The notes: generated from the sequence alone by a model not told the origin. A stretch of 64,000 bases of DNA from Methylophaga sp. (GCA_002706095.1 PAJP01000023.1:372001-436000); one strand, 5' to 3'. Positions 1 through 9,472 are shown, counted from the first letter of the stretch. Numbers and translations are program-made.

Positions 1-103
1 ACTGGAATCAACCCGGTGGAATAAGACTGCCGCCGCCAAAAAGCTTGGTATCAGTTTTCGCTCGTTGCGTTACAAACTCAAAAAACTGGCTCTGGAGGAA
101 TAG
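1..103 (+). CDS. NtrC-family response regulator, C-terminal end (partial)
   Basis: Only the last 34 codons are inside the window (frame starts at base 2, stop TAG at 101-103). The peptide ends with a Fis-type helix-turn-helix: TRWNKTAAAKKLGIS, then SLRYKLKKL. This is the usual DNA-binding tail of sigma-54-dependent response regulators (NtrC, PilR, AlgB classes). The receiver and AAA+ domains lie upstream of the window, so the subfamily cannot be decided; the SFRSLRYKLKKL ending is reminiscent of PilR. Its stop codon directly abuts the stop of the convergent ygfZ at 104, with no room for a separate terminator. Confidence 0.7.
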   Translation, partial: LESTRWNKTAAAKKLGISFRSLRYKLKKLALEE

Positions 104-1045
104 TCACTCTGGATCATCAACCAAGGCAGTGAGTGTCGAGATTTTATCCTGACCAATATAGAGTGATTTTGCTTGTGCTGATAATTTTATACTGAGGTGA
201 CATAGGCCATTATCAGCCTGGTTCATCGCGGCTTGAACTACATGTCCAGCTACATCGCCAGCTTCATCAATGACTTCGGTATTGGGCTCAGGAAGATGTG
301 ATGTTGTTATTTCAGCTAAAAATAAGCGGCGACTGGGTTTTCCCAGATAGTGCAGTCGAGCCACCACTTCCTGACCTGGATAACAGCCTTTTTTGAAACT
401 GACACCACCGATGACATCCAAATTGAGTTGCTGAGGAGTAAATTGTTCTTTAGTTAAAAGACTGACCTTGGGTAAGCCTGATGTAATATCAGCACTTTGC
501 CACAGGTTCTCTGAACCGATACGACTGTTTTCGATGATACTTTTATCTACTGGCGTGATAACTAAATATCGATGCAAATTGCCCGGCAGATATATACTCA
601 ACTGTCCATCATGCTCACTAGCTGACCAGAATGTACTCGCCTGATCTTTAAGCGGAGCTTCACTGATATATCCCATTGTATTGAGTTCAGCGCTCACAGA
701 AATATCTACCTTGCTACGCAGCTTAAACATCGTCAATCGTTGAGCAATGCTATCAGCTAGATCTGTGGCTGTGATTAGCAGAAAATCTTTTTCACGCTTA
801 ACAACGTAGAACAGGCTTAATAAGCGACCTTTAGGGTTGCAAAAACCACTTAGCTGAGCAGTATTGTTCGTTAATGTGCGGATATCATTCGTCAGTAGAT
901 TCTGTAAAAAACTGTCTGCTTCTTCACCCGAGACTTGAATGACAGAGAGCGAGGGCAAGGCCATTGCTACGGGCGATGTATCATGACTAACTTCGGACAA
1001 GTAATTGACGCTGGGTGTGGATTGAGAAAGAGTCTGAAAATTCAT
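104..1045 (-). CDS. ygfZ: YgfZ, folate-binding Fe-S cluster maintenance protein
   Basis: 313 residues. YgfZ proteins are tetrahydrofolate-binding GcvT-fold proteins that support the synthesis or repair of certain iron-sulphur enzymes, including tRNA-modifying MiaB. The family signature KGCYPGQE is present around residue 220, including the conserved Cys. The N-terminal part (LPSLSVIQVSGEEADSFLQN) and the pattern GFCNPKGRLL also fit the GcvT-like barrel. It is transcribed leftward, convergent with the regulator end at 1-103, and faces away from ygfX. In enterobacteria ygfZ also lies near sdhE-ygfX, so the pairing with the next gene fits. Confidence 0.9.
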   Translation of the reverse strand: MNFQTLSQSTPSVNYLSEVSHDTSPVAMALPSLSVIQVSGEEADSFLQNLLTNDIRTLTNNTAQLSGFCNPKGRLLSLFYVVKREKDFLLITATDLADSIAQRLTMFKLRSKVDISVSAELNTMGYISEAPLKDQASTFWSASEHDGQLSIYLPGNLHRYLVITPVDKSIIENSRIGSENLWQSADITSGLPKVSLLTKEQFTPQQLNLDVIGGVSFKKGCYPGQEVVARLHYLGKPSRRLFLAEITTSHLPEPNTEVIDEAGDVAGHVVQAAMNQADNGLCHLSIKLSAQAKSLYIGQDKISTLTALVDDPE

Positions 1046-1132
1046 AGATATATTGCGATTTATTGTGAACAGACTTTATTCTAACTGTATAAGCGATGCT
1101 AAAACAGGGATGAAAATAAAGGGCATTCAAGG

Positions 1133-1564
1133 ATGAAGGTTGAGATCAGTCAATCACAGTATGAGTTTAGATATATGGCATGGCTGCATGTCGTTGTCAT
1201 CAGTTTACTGCTGCTTAACAAAGCAAGCATGGGGCCTCTGCTGACGGATGTGTTAATTAGTTTTGCTTGTGTGGGATTTGTCATCTGGTTACGCCGCTAC
1301 AAGAGAGTGTCTGGAAAAGCGTCTGTGACTGGAATCAGCATGAGCAAGGATAGACAATGGTTTCTAAACTATAACGATGGCTCAGTGTCAGGACCTTATA
1401 CACTGAAATCGAGCACTCAATTACCTTATGTTTTATTCATCTATTTAAATCCATCTAGGCATGGACGAGGTCATACGCTGATGATTCCGATAGATGCCGT
1501 GGAAAAAAATGATTGGAGAAAACTCAGAGCTGAGCTTCGTCATCCTGATTCTTGGGAGCAATAA
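1133..1564 (+). CDS. YgfX/CptA-like small membrane protein
   Basis: 143 residues. Two hydrophobic segments (about residues 16-32 and 38-54) form a short hairpin, followed by a basic stretch (WLRRYKR) and a soluble tail ending in DDWRKLR-like sequence (KNDWRKLRAELRHP). That layout, with the terminal W-R-x-L-R motif, matches the YgfX family (CptA, reported in E. coli as toxin partner of SdhE/CptB acting on FtsZ and MreB). Its usual partner gene sdhE is not next to it here: only 87 bp without a coding signal separate it from ygfZ. The 3' end overlaps the convergent nadB by 41 bp. Family assignment is by layout and the terminal motif; function is inferred. Confidence 0.6.
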   Translation: MKVEISQSQYEFRYMAWLHVVVISLLLLNKASMGPLLTDVLISFACVGFVIWLRRYKRVSGKASVTGISMSKDRQWFLNYNDGSVSGPYTLKSSTQLPYVLFIYLNPSRHGRGHTLMIPIDAVEKNDWRKLRAELRHPDSWEQ

Positions 1565-3143
1565 TCGTTTCAGTAGCCGAATGCGTGTTATCGGTCTCTG
1601 GATAATCCAGAATGTAATGAAGGCCTCGGCTTTCTTTTCGACGCAAAGCTGATTCAATGATGAGTTCAGCTACATCAGCGAGGTTTCTCAGCTCCAGTAA
1701 ATCTGCACTGATATGGTGTTTAGTATAAAAATCACGAATTTCAGCTTGCAGGACTTGCAAGCGCTGCTTTGCTCTGAGTAAACGATCGGTCTTCCGAACA
1801 ATGCCTACATAGTTCCACATACAACGTCGTAACTCATCCCAGTTATGACTAATCGCAACAGCCTCTTTTGCTGGGTGTACTTGACTAGCATCCCATTGAG
1901 GCACGATGGCAGAGGTGACCAGTGGTAGCTGTTTTTTTATATCTTCAGCGGCTGATTTTGCGAATACCAGACATTCTAGTAACGAATTACTGGCCATCCG
2001 ATTGGCACCATGTAAACCAGTATGGGCTGTCTCCCCAATGGCATACAAACCGGGTACATCGGTCCTGCCATTTAAATCAGTCATAATACCGCCACAAGTG
2101 TAATGTGCCGCTGGTACCACGGGAATGGGTTGTTTGGTGATATCTATACCAAATTCTAAACAACGTTGATAAATAGTAGGAAAGTGTTCTTTGATAAATG
2201 AAGCGGGTTTATGGGAGATATCAAGATATACACAGTCATGTCCTGTGCGTTTCATTTCGTGATCAATAGCTCTGGCAACAACATCCCTTGGCGCGAGTTC
2301 AGCTTGAGGATGAAATCGCTCCATGAATTGTTCACCATTCGCTAATACCAACTTGGCGCCTTCACCACGTAATGCCTCACTGATCAAAAATGATTTTGCT
2401 TGAGGGTGGAACAGGCATGTTGGATGGAACTGAATAAATTCCATATTGGCTATACGGCAGCCTGCACGCCAGCCCATGGCTATGCCATCACCGGTCGATA
2501 CATCTGGGTTGCTGGTGTAAAGATAGACCTTTCCCGCGCCACCTGTGGCCAGTACGGTAATGGGTGCCAACAATGTTTTGGCTTCATCTTTTTGTATATC
2601 AAGCACATAGCAGCCGAGAATACGGTTTTCTTTTTCACCAAGTTGTTTACTACTACTGATGAGATCGATGCCGATATGGTAAGGCAGCATTTCGATATTA
2701 GGATGTGCTTTAGCCTTATCGAGCAAAGTTGTTTCAACTTCTCTGCCAGTGGCATCTGCTGAATGAATAATACGTCGATGACTGTGTCCACCTTCCTGTG
2801 TAAGGTGGTAAGTTTCTGAGGTGATGCCATCGCGAGTAAATGTCACTCCCTGATTGATAAGCCACTCAATATTTTCGCGGGCATGCTCGACGGTAAAGCG
2901 GACTGACTTTTCATTGCATAGTCCCGCACCTGCCCGCAAAGTATCATCAATATGTGACTGGATAGAGTCGGTTTTATCAAGAACCACAGAGATGCCACCC
3001 TGAGCATACAAAGAGGCGCCTTCTTCAAGTTGACCCTTTGATATTACAGCGACTTTGACATCGTTTGCCATATGTAAAGCAAGGGTCAGTCCGGCGGTGC
3101 CACTGCCAATGATTAAAATATCGTAATGATGCGTTGTGGTCAT
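1524..3143 (-). CDS. nadB: L-aspartate oxidase
   Basis: 539 residues, the usual NadB length. It oxidises L-aspartate to iminoaspartate, the first step of NAD synthesis de novo, and is cytosolic with FAD. Visible motifs are the N-terminal dinucleotide fold (DILIIGSGTAGLTLALHMA), SLYAQGGISVV, the FAD and substrate region QFHPTCL, the active-site loop EALRGEGAKL, and HTGLHGANRMASNSLLE. It is divergent from rpoE, the standard gammaproteobacterial neighbourhood. Its C-terminal 41 bp overlap ygfX. RlxxR-type helix at the C-terminus (ALRRKESRGLHY) supports an intact end. Confidence 0.95.
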   Translation of the reverse strand: MTTTHHYDILIIGSGTAGLTLALHMANDVKVAVISKGQLEEGASLYAQGGISVVLDKTDSIQSHIDDTLRAGAGLCNEKSVRFTVEHARENIEWLINQGVTFTRDGITSETYHLTQEGGHSHRRIIHSADATGREVETTLLDKAKAHPNIEMLPYHIGIDLISSSKQLGEKENRILGCYVLDIQKDEAKTLLAPITVLATGGAGKVYLYTSNPDVSTGDGIAMGWRAGCRIANMEFIQFHPTCLFHPQAKSFLISEALRGEGAKLVLANGEQFMERFHPQAELAPRDVVARAIDHEMKRTGHDCVYLDISHKPASFIKEHFPTIYQRCLEFGIDITKQPIPVVPAAHYTCGGIMTDLNGRTDVPGLYAIGETAHTGLHGANRMASNSLLECLVFAKSAAEDIKKQLPLVTSAIVPQWDASQVHPAKEAVAISHNWDELRRCMWNYVGIVRKTDRLLRAKQRLQVLQAEIRDFYTKHHISADLLELRNLADVAELIIESALRRKESRGLHYILDYPETDNTHSATETIIAPKNQDDEAQL

Positions 3144-3190
3144 AAGTCTCTATACAGGTACAATAAGAAAGTTTATTTTGCACTGAATGT

Positions 3191-3218
3191 GGAACAAAGT
3201 TAAATCGACATGGTCAAT
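3191..3218 (+). promoter_or_regulatory. Candidate sigma-E autoregulatory promoter of rpoE
   Basis: GGAACAA at 3191-3197, then 16 bases, then TCAAT at 3214. The E. coli RpoE consensus is GGAACTT-N16-TCTGA, so the -35 is good and the -10 weak. It lies 53 bp before the rpoE ATG, where autoregulation is known in the family. A hand-matched site; no weight matrix was run. Confidence 0.35.
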
Positions 3219-3270
3219 CAAGCTGGATTAATTGAAGCAATGAACGTGTCGACTCAAGCCGGATGATAGG

Positions 3271-3849
3271 ATGAATGTGGATCAAGAGCTAGTACGGCGC
3301 GTACAAGCAGGTGATAAAAAGGCGTTTGACTTGCTGATAATGAAGTATCAGCAAAGAATCATTCACGTCATTACAGGGTTTGTTCATGATCCTGTTGAAG
3401 CGATGGATGTTGCGCAAGAAGCCTTTATTAAAGCTTACCGTGCTTTACCCGGCTTCAGAGGCGATAGTGCCTTTTATACATGGTTATATCGTATTGCAAT
3501 CAATACATCAAAAAACTATCTGACCGCTGCCTCCAGAAGGCCGCCAGTTAGTGATGTTGACGCTATGGATGCAACTATTTATTACGATGCGCCCGAATTG
3601 AAGGAATTTGAGACGCCTGAAAGTAGTCTGATGAGTGATGACTTACAACAAGCAATTCATGATGCGATTCAGGAATTGCCTGAAGATACGGCAACGGCAA
3701 TCAAACTGCGGGAGTTTGAAGGTCTGAGCTATGAGGAAATTGCACAGGCAATGGATTGTCCAATTGGGACCGTACGGTCGCGTATTTTTCGCGCCAGAGA
3801 GGCAATAGATAAACAGGTCAAAGCAGTAATGGGTGGAGAGGAACTATGA
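3271..3849 (+). CDS. rpoE: RNA polymerase sigma-E factor (RpoE/AlgU)
   Basis: 192 residues, extracytoplasmic-function sigma factor for the envelope stress response. Region 2 contains AMDVAQEAFIKAYRAL and GFRGDSAFYTWLYRIAINT, closely like E. coli RpoE. Region 4 contains LPEDTATAIKLREFEGLSYE and GTVRSRIFRAREAI. The downstream order rseA-rseB-rseC-degP is the canonical sigma-E operon, and rseA starts inside its stop (ATGA overlap at 3846), implying translational coupling with its anti-sigma factor. The start ATG has few alternatives because the family N-terminus is short. Confidence 0.97.
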   Translation: MNVDQELVRRVQAGDKKAFDLLIMKYQQRIIHVITGFVHDPVEAMDVAQEAFIKAYRALPGFRGDSAFYTWLYRIAINTSKNYLTAASRRPPVSDVDAMDATIYYDAPELKEFETPESSLMSDDLQQAIHDAIQELPEDTATAIKLREFEGLSYEEIAQAMDCPIGTVRSRIFRAREAIDKQVKAVMGGEEL

Positions 3850-4406
3850 CAATCAAGCAACAAGAACTATTGTCAGCGTTTGTTGATGGCGAACTTAATG
3901 AGCAAGAGCTTGATGAGTTGTTGGCATTGATGAAAACAGATGACAGTGCCAAAGTGGATTACATGAGATATCAGTTCTCGAGTGATCTTCTACATGGCTA
4001 TGTCACTGATCATAATCACGTTGATTTAACAGACAGAATACATCAGGCACTATCAGATGAGCCTGATTTGCATATCAATGCAACTGAAAAAACGAAAACA
4101 GCAAAAGTGTTTGCACTTCCTGATTGGTTTTGGCGACAAACAGCTGGCCTGGCAGCGGCTGCATCACTCGGTGCGCTAGCTGTAGTGGGGTTAATGTCAC
4201 AACCTCAGACCGTGATGCCTACCACTAATATGGCTCAATCTGAACCGTTGCAACAACAAACGACTGTTGCCGAAACGAATCGGTGGACAGTGGGAGAGAC
4301 CGAAGTCGAAGACAGGTTGAACGACTACTTGGTCGATCACAATGAATATGCCGGTGCATCAGGCTTATTCTCATACGCAAGAGTTGTGTCGTACGGTGAG
4401 GAGTAA
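3846..4406 (+). CDS. rseA: Anti-sigma-E factor RseA
   Basis: 186 residues, single-pass inner-membrane anti-sigma factor that sequesters RpoE and is cut by DegS/RseP on stress. The N-terminal cytoplasmic domain has the RseA/MucA opening (KQQELLSAFVDGELNEQEL). One transmembrane segment is visible at about residues 98-117 (GLAAAASLGALAVVGLM), followed by a periplasmic tail with Gln-rich linker. The overlap with rpoE and the closely following rseB agree with the role. Sequence conservation is low apart from the N-terminal motif, as usual in this family. Confidence 0.9.
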   Translation: MTIKQQELLSAFVDGELNEQELDELLALMKTDDSAKVDYMRYQFSSDLLHGYVTDHNHVDLTDRIHQALSDEPDLHINATEKTKTAKVFALPDWFWRQTAGLAAAASLGALAVVGLMSQPQTVMPTTNMAQSEPLQQQTTVAETNRWTVGETEVEDRLNDYLVDHNEYAGASGLFSYARVVSYGEE

Positions 4407-4412
4407 TCTCTA

Positions 4413-5399
4413 ATGCGTGTCATGCTCCACCTGTTAGTTGTCACATTTTTATCATTTTCTGCTCTGGCGCATGCTGATGATCCGCGAGCAATGCAGATCC
4501 TTGAAAAAATGACTTCCGCGGCAAAAACATTGACCTACGAAGGGGTATTTAACTATCAGTCTGGCAGAAACTTACAGTCAATACGTATTTTCCATCGGTC
4601 AGATGACAATGGTGAGCTCGAAAGAATGATTTCTCTGAATGGTGCTGCCAGAGAAGTTATTCGTAGTAACGATATGGTGACGTGCATCAGTCCCGATGGT
4701 AAACAAATCAATGTTAGTCGTCGTCCACTGAGTGGAGGGTTTCCAAGTGACTTACCTCGACGTTTCAGCTCTGCAGCACCGTACTATGAAGTTGAAATGG
4801 GTGGAAAAAAACGCGTTGCTGGTAAAGATGCCTACCAGTTATTGATTACGCCCAATGATAATTACCGTTATGGCTATCGTTTGTGGGTTGATGTTGAAAC
4901 ATACCTTCTTCTAAAGTCAGAACTTATAGCTCAAGATGGTGATGTGCTGGAAACATTTTCTTTTTCATCAGTTAGCACAGGCGAACCTATTCCAGATTAT
5001 AAGTTCGAGTCACTACTAGCTGAAGATGACATGGTCTGGCACAAGACAGAACCTCAAGAACCTATCGACATTGAAGAACACCACCATGAACTGGCATGGC
5101 AGGTGAATTGGTTGCCTGACGGATTCGCTTTAGTTGCTTTACAGAACCGCCTAAGATCCAGTAATGGGGCCGATGTTGAACAACGTGTTTACAGTGATGG
5201 CCTAAGCTCAGTGTCTGTTTTTATTGAGAAAATTCGTGCCAAACACAATCACCTGCATGGTGCTTCGCACGTGGGTGGTATTAATGCTTTTGGCACAATC
5301 ATGAATGCACATTTCGTCACCGTAGTGGGTGAGGTACCTGCCGTTACTGTTGAAAAGATCGGGAGTGCTATCGCCTTCAGTCAGGCCGAACAGGAATGA
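4413..5399 (+). CDS. rseB: Sigma-E regulatory protein RseB/MucB
   Basis: 328 residues with a signal peptide (cleavage near ALAHA-DD, about residue 21). RseB is periplasmic, binds RseA and lipopolysaccharide or mislocalised lipoprotein signals, and shields RseA from DegS. The LolA-like N-terminal half starts with MLEKMTSAAKTLTYEGVFNY-type sequence (here MQILEKMTSAAKTLTYEG), a hallmark of the family; the C-terminal half carries HLAWQVNWLPDGF-type sequence. It begins 6 bp after rseA and its stop overlaps the rseC start (ATGA). Confidence 0.93.
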   Translation: MRVMLHLLVVTFLSFSALAHADDPRAMQILEKMTSAAKTLTYEGVFNYQSGRNLQSIRIFHRSDDNGELERMISLNGAAREVIRSNDMVTCISPDGKQINVSRRPLSGGFPSDLPRRFSSAAPYYEVEMGGKKRVAGKDAYQLLITPNDNYRYGYRLWVDVETYLLLKSELIAQDGDVLETFSFSSVSTGEPIPDYKFESLLAEDDMVWHKTEPQEPIDIEEHHHELAWQVNWLPDGFALVALQNRLRSSNGADVEQRVYSDGLSSVSVFIEKIRAKHNHLHGASHVGGINAFGTIMNAHFVTVVGEVPAVTVEKIGSAIAFSQAEQE

Positions 5400-5821
5400 T
5401 TGAACAAAAAGCGACCGTAGCCAGTAGAAGTGGTGAACAAGTCTGGGTAGAAGCCGAACGCCAGTCAACTTGCGGTCAATGCCAGGCACGTAAAGGCTGT
5501 GGTACTGGCTTGTTATCCAAGCATGTTGGCAAAAAATTTTCTCGTATAGCGGTTAAGGACGAGGGAGAGTTGAAAGTGGGTCAACAGGTGACCGTTTCAA
5601 TTCCTGAAGAAGCCTTGTTAACAGGGGCTTTCATGATGTACATGTTGCCGCTTATTCTCCTATTTACCATCGCAATTACCGTGCGTTTAATGGGGGGTGG
5701 GGAACTGCTGCAAATTGTGTCTGGTCTATTAGGTCTGATTACTGGCTTTGTATGGGTTAAGCACCGTATGAGTCATCATGATGCCGGTATCAATGTCAAA
5801 CCAAATGAGGACTTCAAATGA
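5396..5821 (+). CDS. rseC: SoxR-reducing / sigma-E regulator RseC
   Basis: 141 residues. The N-terminal part holds the family cysteine cluster (CGQCQARKGCGTG, about residues 23-35), and two transmembrane segments follow at about residues 77-96 and 102-120. RseC is an inner-membrane protein that modulates sigma-E and, in E. coli, belongs to the SoxR-reducing system. It overlaps rseB upstream by 4 bp and degP downstream by 4 bp, so the four genes are very likely co-translated. Confidence 0.9.
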   Translation: MIEQKATVASRSGEQVWVEAERQSTCGQCQARKGCGTGLLSKHVGKKFSRIAVKDEGELKVGQQVTVSIPEEALLTGAFMMYMLPLILLFTIAITVRLMGGGELLQIVSGLLGLITGFVWVKHRMSHHDAGINVKPNEDFK

Positions 5822-7233
5822 GAGTAAACAAAAATTGGACGGCGTTAGCAATGCTAATGACTTGGCTAATGCTAAGTGTTAGTGTTCAGGCCCGGTCACT
5901 ACCAGAATTTACCGAACTCGTTGCCGACAATGGTGATGCTGTTGTAAACATCCGAACTCATAACAAAACAGAGCAAACTCCCACTTCAATGCTACCACGT
6001 GGTTTGGAGTTACCTGAAGGTTCAGGGATGGATGAGTTCTTCAAAAAGTTTTTTGGTGAACAGGGTGGCTCACCAATGCCGAGAGAAAGTGAATCTCTAG
6101 GTTCTGGTTTTGTTTTGTCTTCTGATGGTTACATACTGACTAATCATCATGTTATCAAAGATGCTGATGAAATCATCGTTCGTTTCAGTGATAGAACTGA
6201 ATTAGAGGCAAAAGTATTAGGTAGCGATGCACGCAGTGATGTTGCCTTAATCAAAGTCGATGCCAAAAACTTAAAAGCCGTCAAACTCGGTGACTCAGAT
6301 GATTTGAAAGTGGGAGAGTGGGTGTTAGCGATTGGCTCACCTTTCGGCTTTGACTACTCTGCAACCGCTGGCATTATCAGCGCCTTAGGCCGTAGTTTAC
6401 CTAGCGATAGTTATGTACCCTTCATTCAAACAGATGTGGCTATTAATCCCGGTAACTCCGGTGGCCCACTATTTAATCTGGACGGCGAAGTGATTGGTAT
6501 CAACTCACAAATTTATAGTCGTACCGGTGGTTTTATGGGGGTATCGTTTGCTATCCCAATTGGTACCGTGATGAATGTGGTGGATCAGATTAAATCACAA
6601 GGCTATGTCAGCCGTGGCTGGTTAGGCGTCGTTATTCAAGATGTAACACGCGAACTCGCCGAATCATTTGGTTTATCTAAACCAAGCGGTGCACTTATCT
6701 CTCGTGTCGTCGACGACAGCCCGGCAGCACGAGCAGGTTTCAAAGCAGGTGACGTGATTCTTGATTTTGATGGTAAAGAAGTAGAGACCTCTTCTGATTT
6801 ACCACCAATCGTTGGTAGAACAAAAGTAGGTAAAGAAGTAGAAGTTGAGGTGATGCGTAATAATAAGCACGAAACACTCAAAGTCACCATCGAAGAACTA
6901 CCAAAAGATGAAGACCTCACCAACAATAGTTCAAAACCTGGCCGGTTTGTCGATTCACGTTTATCAATGGAAGTCGCTGATATCACGCCGGAGCAACGTA
7001 AACAGTTTGACGTCGCAAAAGGTGGTGTCATGGTCATGAAGGTTGAGCAAGGACCCGCAATTAAAGCCGGTATTAGACCTGGTGATATTCTTCTGAGTAT
7101 CAACAACACTGATATCCAGGATCCTCATCAATTTATTGAGGTGGCAAAAAAACTGCCTGCTAATAAACCGATTCCTGTGTTAGTACAACGTGGTGGTTCT
7201 GCACAGTTCCTGGCGTTAGAAATTAAAGAGTAA
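5818..7233 (+). CDS. degP: Periplasmic serine protease DegP/MucD (HtrA)
   Basis: 471 residues with an N-terminal signal sequence (cleavage near SVQAR, about residue 26). HtrA-family protease/chaperone for misfolded periplasmic proteins. The trypsin-like triad is visible: His in LTNHHVIKDAD, Asp in SDVALIKVD, Ser in NPGNSGGPLF. Two PDZ domains follow, roughly residues 270-360 and 375-465 (GWLGVVIQDVT; GIRPGDILLSINN). Last gene of the sigma-E operon, followed by a strong terminator. The organisation is closer to Pseudomonas MucD than to E. coli, where degP is elsewhere. Confidence 0.95.
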   Translation: MRVNKNWTALAMLMTWLMLSVSVQARSLPEFTELVADNGDAVVNIRTHNKTEQTPTSMLPRGLELPEGSGMDEFFKKFFGEQGGSPMPRESESLGSGFVLSSDGYILTNHHVIKDADEIIVRFSDRTELEAKVLGSDARSDVALIKVDAKNLKAVKLGDSDDLKVGEWVLAIGSPFGFDYSATAGIISALGRSLPSDSYVPFIQTDVAINPGNSGGPLFNLDGEVIGINSQIYSRTGGFMGVSFAIPIGTVMNVVDQIKSQGYVSRGWLGVVIQDVTRELAESFGLSKPSGALISRVVDDSPAARAGFKAGDVILDFDGKEVETSSDLPPIVGRTKVGKEVEVEVMRNNKHETLKVTIEELPKDEDLTNNSSKPGRFVDSRLSMEVADITPEQRKQFDVAKGGVMVMKVEQGPAIKAGIRPGDILLSINNTDIQDPHQFIEVAKKLPANKPIPVLVQRGGSAQFLALEIKE

Positions 7234-7258
7234 CTTCTCTTTCAATCAAACTAAAAAA

Positions 7259-7289
7259 GCCGTTGATGTATATCAACGGCTTTTTTTTT
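7259..7289 (+). terminator. Rho-independent terminator after degP
   Basis: A 9 bp perfect stem (GCCGTTGAT at 7259-7267 with ATCAACGGC at 7272-7280) with a four-base loop, followed by a run of nine T. An A run on the 5' side would also allow some leftward function. Confidence 0.93.
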
Positions 7290-7377
7290 ACCTTCGATGT
7301 CAGTTAAATAACGACTTATCTGCTATTATTCATAATACGAACAATTGTTATTAAGATTTTAAAGGTAACGTCAAATC

Positions 7378-8061
7378 ATGCCACCTAGAGTGCTTATAGT
7401 TGAGGATGACATCACATTAAACCAGCAATTAGAGCAGCTTCTTGTGAATGCTGGTTTTGATACGGTAGTAGCACATGATGGTAATGATGGTCTGACAAAA
7501 TCTATCAGTTTGTCGTTGGATTTAATTTTATTGGATGTGTCTTTGCCAGAAAAAGATGGCTACCAAATTTTAAAAACAATCAGGCAAACGCGTGTTACGC
7601 CAGTGATTATGCTAACTGCACATGGTGCAGAGGAAGAACGTATTCTTGGATTAAAAAGTGGTGCAGATGATTATTTGTCAAAACCATTTAATTTCACCGA
7701 GTTGATATTAAGGATAGAAGCGATTCTCAGGCGTTCAGCACCACAAATCAATGACGATGATCATCATTATCTCAGAAGACACGGTATTGAGTTAAATAAA
7801 CACAAACAAACCGTTTCGTTTGCGGGCCAAACCATTCCATTTACCCCTATACAGTTCAAACTTTTGTGGACACTGATGCAGAATCCCAAACAAACGCTCA
7901 GCAAACCACAACTATATCGTCTCGTATTGGAAAAAGAGTTTAGTCGTTATGACAGAAGTCTTGATATGCATATGAGCCGGGTTAGGCGGAAGTTAGTCTC
8001 GGCGGGACTACCCGCTGATCACCTACAAACCGTGCATGGGACAGGATATATTTTATTATGA
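7378..8061 (+). CDS. OmpR/PhoB-type response regulator
   Basis: 227 residues. The receiver domain (1-120) has the acidic pocket VEDD, phospho-acceptor Asp53 in LLDVSLPEKDG, the switch Thr in MLTAHG and Lys in YLSKPFN. The C-terminal winged helix (about 130-227) ends DMHMSRVRRKL and TVHGTGYIL, typical of the OmpR class. Its stop overlaps the start of the sensor kinase by 4 bp. The kinase is followed closely by a Fur-box TonB receptor, an order like the pfeR-pfeS-pfeA siderophore loci of pseudomonads, so control of the receptor is a reasonable inference. Confidence 0.92.
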   Translation: MPPRVLIVEDDITLNQQLEQLLVNAGFDTVVAHDGNDGLTKSISLSLDLILLDVSLPEKDGYQILKTIRQTRVTPVIMLTAHGAEEERILGLKSGADDYLSKPFNFTELILRIEAILRRSAPQINDDDHHYLRRHGIELNKHKQTVSFAGQTIPFTPIQFKLLWTLMQNPKQTLSKPQLYRLVLEKEFSRYDRSLDMHMSRVRRKLVSAGLPADHLQTVHGTGYILL

Positions 8062-9398
8062 AGCGTCGCTTACTATGGAAGTTAGTCGCAACCATAGTCA
8101 TTGGCACTATTTTACTTTTTTGGCTGATACATGTTTTGCTACTGCACACAGAGCAGCATATGAGTTTCATTGATCAGCGTTACCAGTCTGAATTAAAAGC
8201 GTATGCCAAACTGGCTGAGAAATATCATGAAAACGGTGATATTCAATCGCTAAATGAGTGGGTCAAGCATCTTCAAGAAAAAGAAAATACCTGGGTAGCT
8301 GTTGTTTCTTCCAATGTTGCACCAGTAGGAAATAGCTATATATCAGAACAATACCAGGAGAGATTTGCTCTTGGTCGTGACATCAGCTGGAAAATACATC
8401 TCTATTTCAAAGAAAACCCGACAATGGATTTGCCTTTTTCTGACGGTAAAACACATTTTCTCATCACCTTACCGGATCGAATGCGGCCAGGAGCATACTG
8501 GTTTCAGACTAGCTTGCTGTTACAGATCGCCTTGCCTTTATTGTTGATGACTTTAATTAGCTTGATTATCTATCGCCATGTCATGTCACCACTTACTCAA
8601 CTGGAAAAAGCAACAAGGCAATTTAGTGATGGTAATTTCAATGTGCGTGTCGGGAACACTTTGGCAAAACGTCAAGACGAAATTACCGCCTTGGGTGACA
8701 CCTTTGATGGGATGGCAGAGCGAATAGGTCACTTAATTCAAACACAGCGTCACCTCATTTCTGATCTCTCTCATGAACTTAGAACCCCGCTAGCACGAGT
8801 GGAATTAGCATTAAGCTGGGCTGAAAGTCAGGATCTTGATCCGAAATTGATAGAACGAATTCGATATGAAAGTCAGCAAATGCGTGTATTGGTTGAGGAT
8901 ACACTCACTTTGGCGTGGCTTGATAACGAATGTCCCGATTTACGTCAAGAAACATTAGACTTAACTGATTTGATCGATAGTATCGTTGAGGATGCGAGGT
9001 TTGAGTTTCCCAAATGCGAAATCAAGGCGACGATGCCAGAGCACGCGATTATTGAAAACAGCAGTGCGCGTGCTATAGGACACGCCTTTGAAAATATTCT
9101 CAGGAATGCACTAGCACATACCCCTGATGGCCAAACCGTCAAAGTCATCGTTGAGAAAGTGGCAGATCAATACCAAATCTATATTGATGACTTCGGCCCA
9201 GGTATAGCACCACACCATTTAACCAATATCTTTAAACCTTTTTTCAGGCTGGCTCATTCTGGGCGTCAGCTTCATCGTGGATTTGGTGTGGGTTTGAGCC
9301 TGGCTAAACGCCATATTGAAGTGTGTGGTGGACAATTGAGCGCTGAGAACTTAGTGACGGGTGGCTTAAGAATGAACATGATCCTACCTGCAAGTTAG
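8058..9398 (+). CDS. Sensor histidine kinase
   Basis: 446 residues. Transmembrane segment 1 is at about residues 8-28, a periplasmic sensor region runs to about 150, and segment 2 is at about 152-172. HAMP then follows, and a HisKA domain with phospho-acceptor His239 in SDLSHELRTPLARVE. The ATPase domain has the N box (NILRNALAHTP), DDFGPGIAP and GFGVGLSLAKRH. The order is OmpR-type regulator then kinase, with ATGA overlap. The signal is unknown. The small periplasmic domain and the adjacent iron-type receptor suggest a metal or siderophore cue, which is inference only. Confidence 0.93.
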   Translation: MKRRLLWKLVATIVIGTILLFWLIHVLLLHTEQHMSFIDQRYQSELKAYAKLAEKYHENGDIQSLNEWVKHLQEKENTWVAVVSSNVAPVGNSYISEQYQERFALGRDISWKIHLYFKENPTMDLPFSDGKTHFLITLPDRMRPGAYWFQTSLLLQIALPLLLMTLISLIIYRHVMSPLTQLEKATRQFSDGNFNVRVGNTLAKRQDEITALGDTFDGMAERIGHLIQTQRHLISDLSHELRTPLARVELALSWAESQDLDPKLIERIRYESQQMRVLVEDTLTLAWLDNECPDLRQETLDLTDLIDSIVEDARFEFPKCEIKATMPEHAIIENSSARAIGHAFENILRNALAHTPDGQTVKVIVEKVADQYQIYIDDFGPGIAPHHLTNIFKPFFRLAHSGRQLHRGFGVGLSLAKRHIEVCGGQLSAENLVTGGLRMNMILPAS

Positions 9399-9472
9399 GA
9401 TTGAAATGTAACAATTGTAAATTTCATATTCATCACCTCGCTTAATCATTAGAATGCGATCTTGTTTTATTT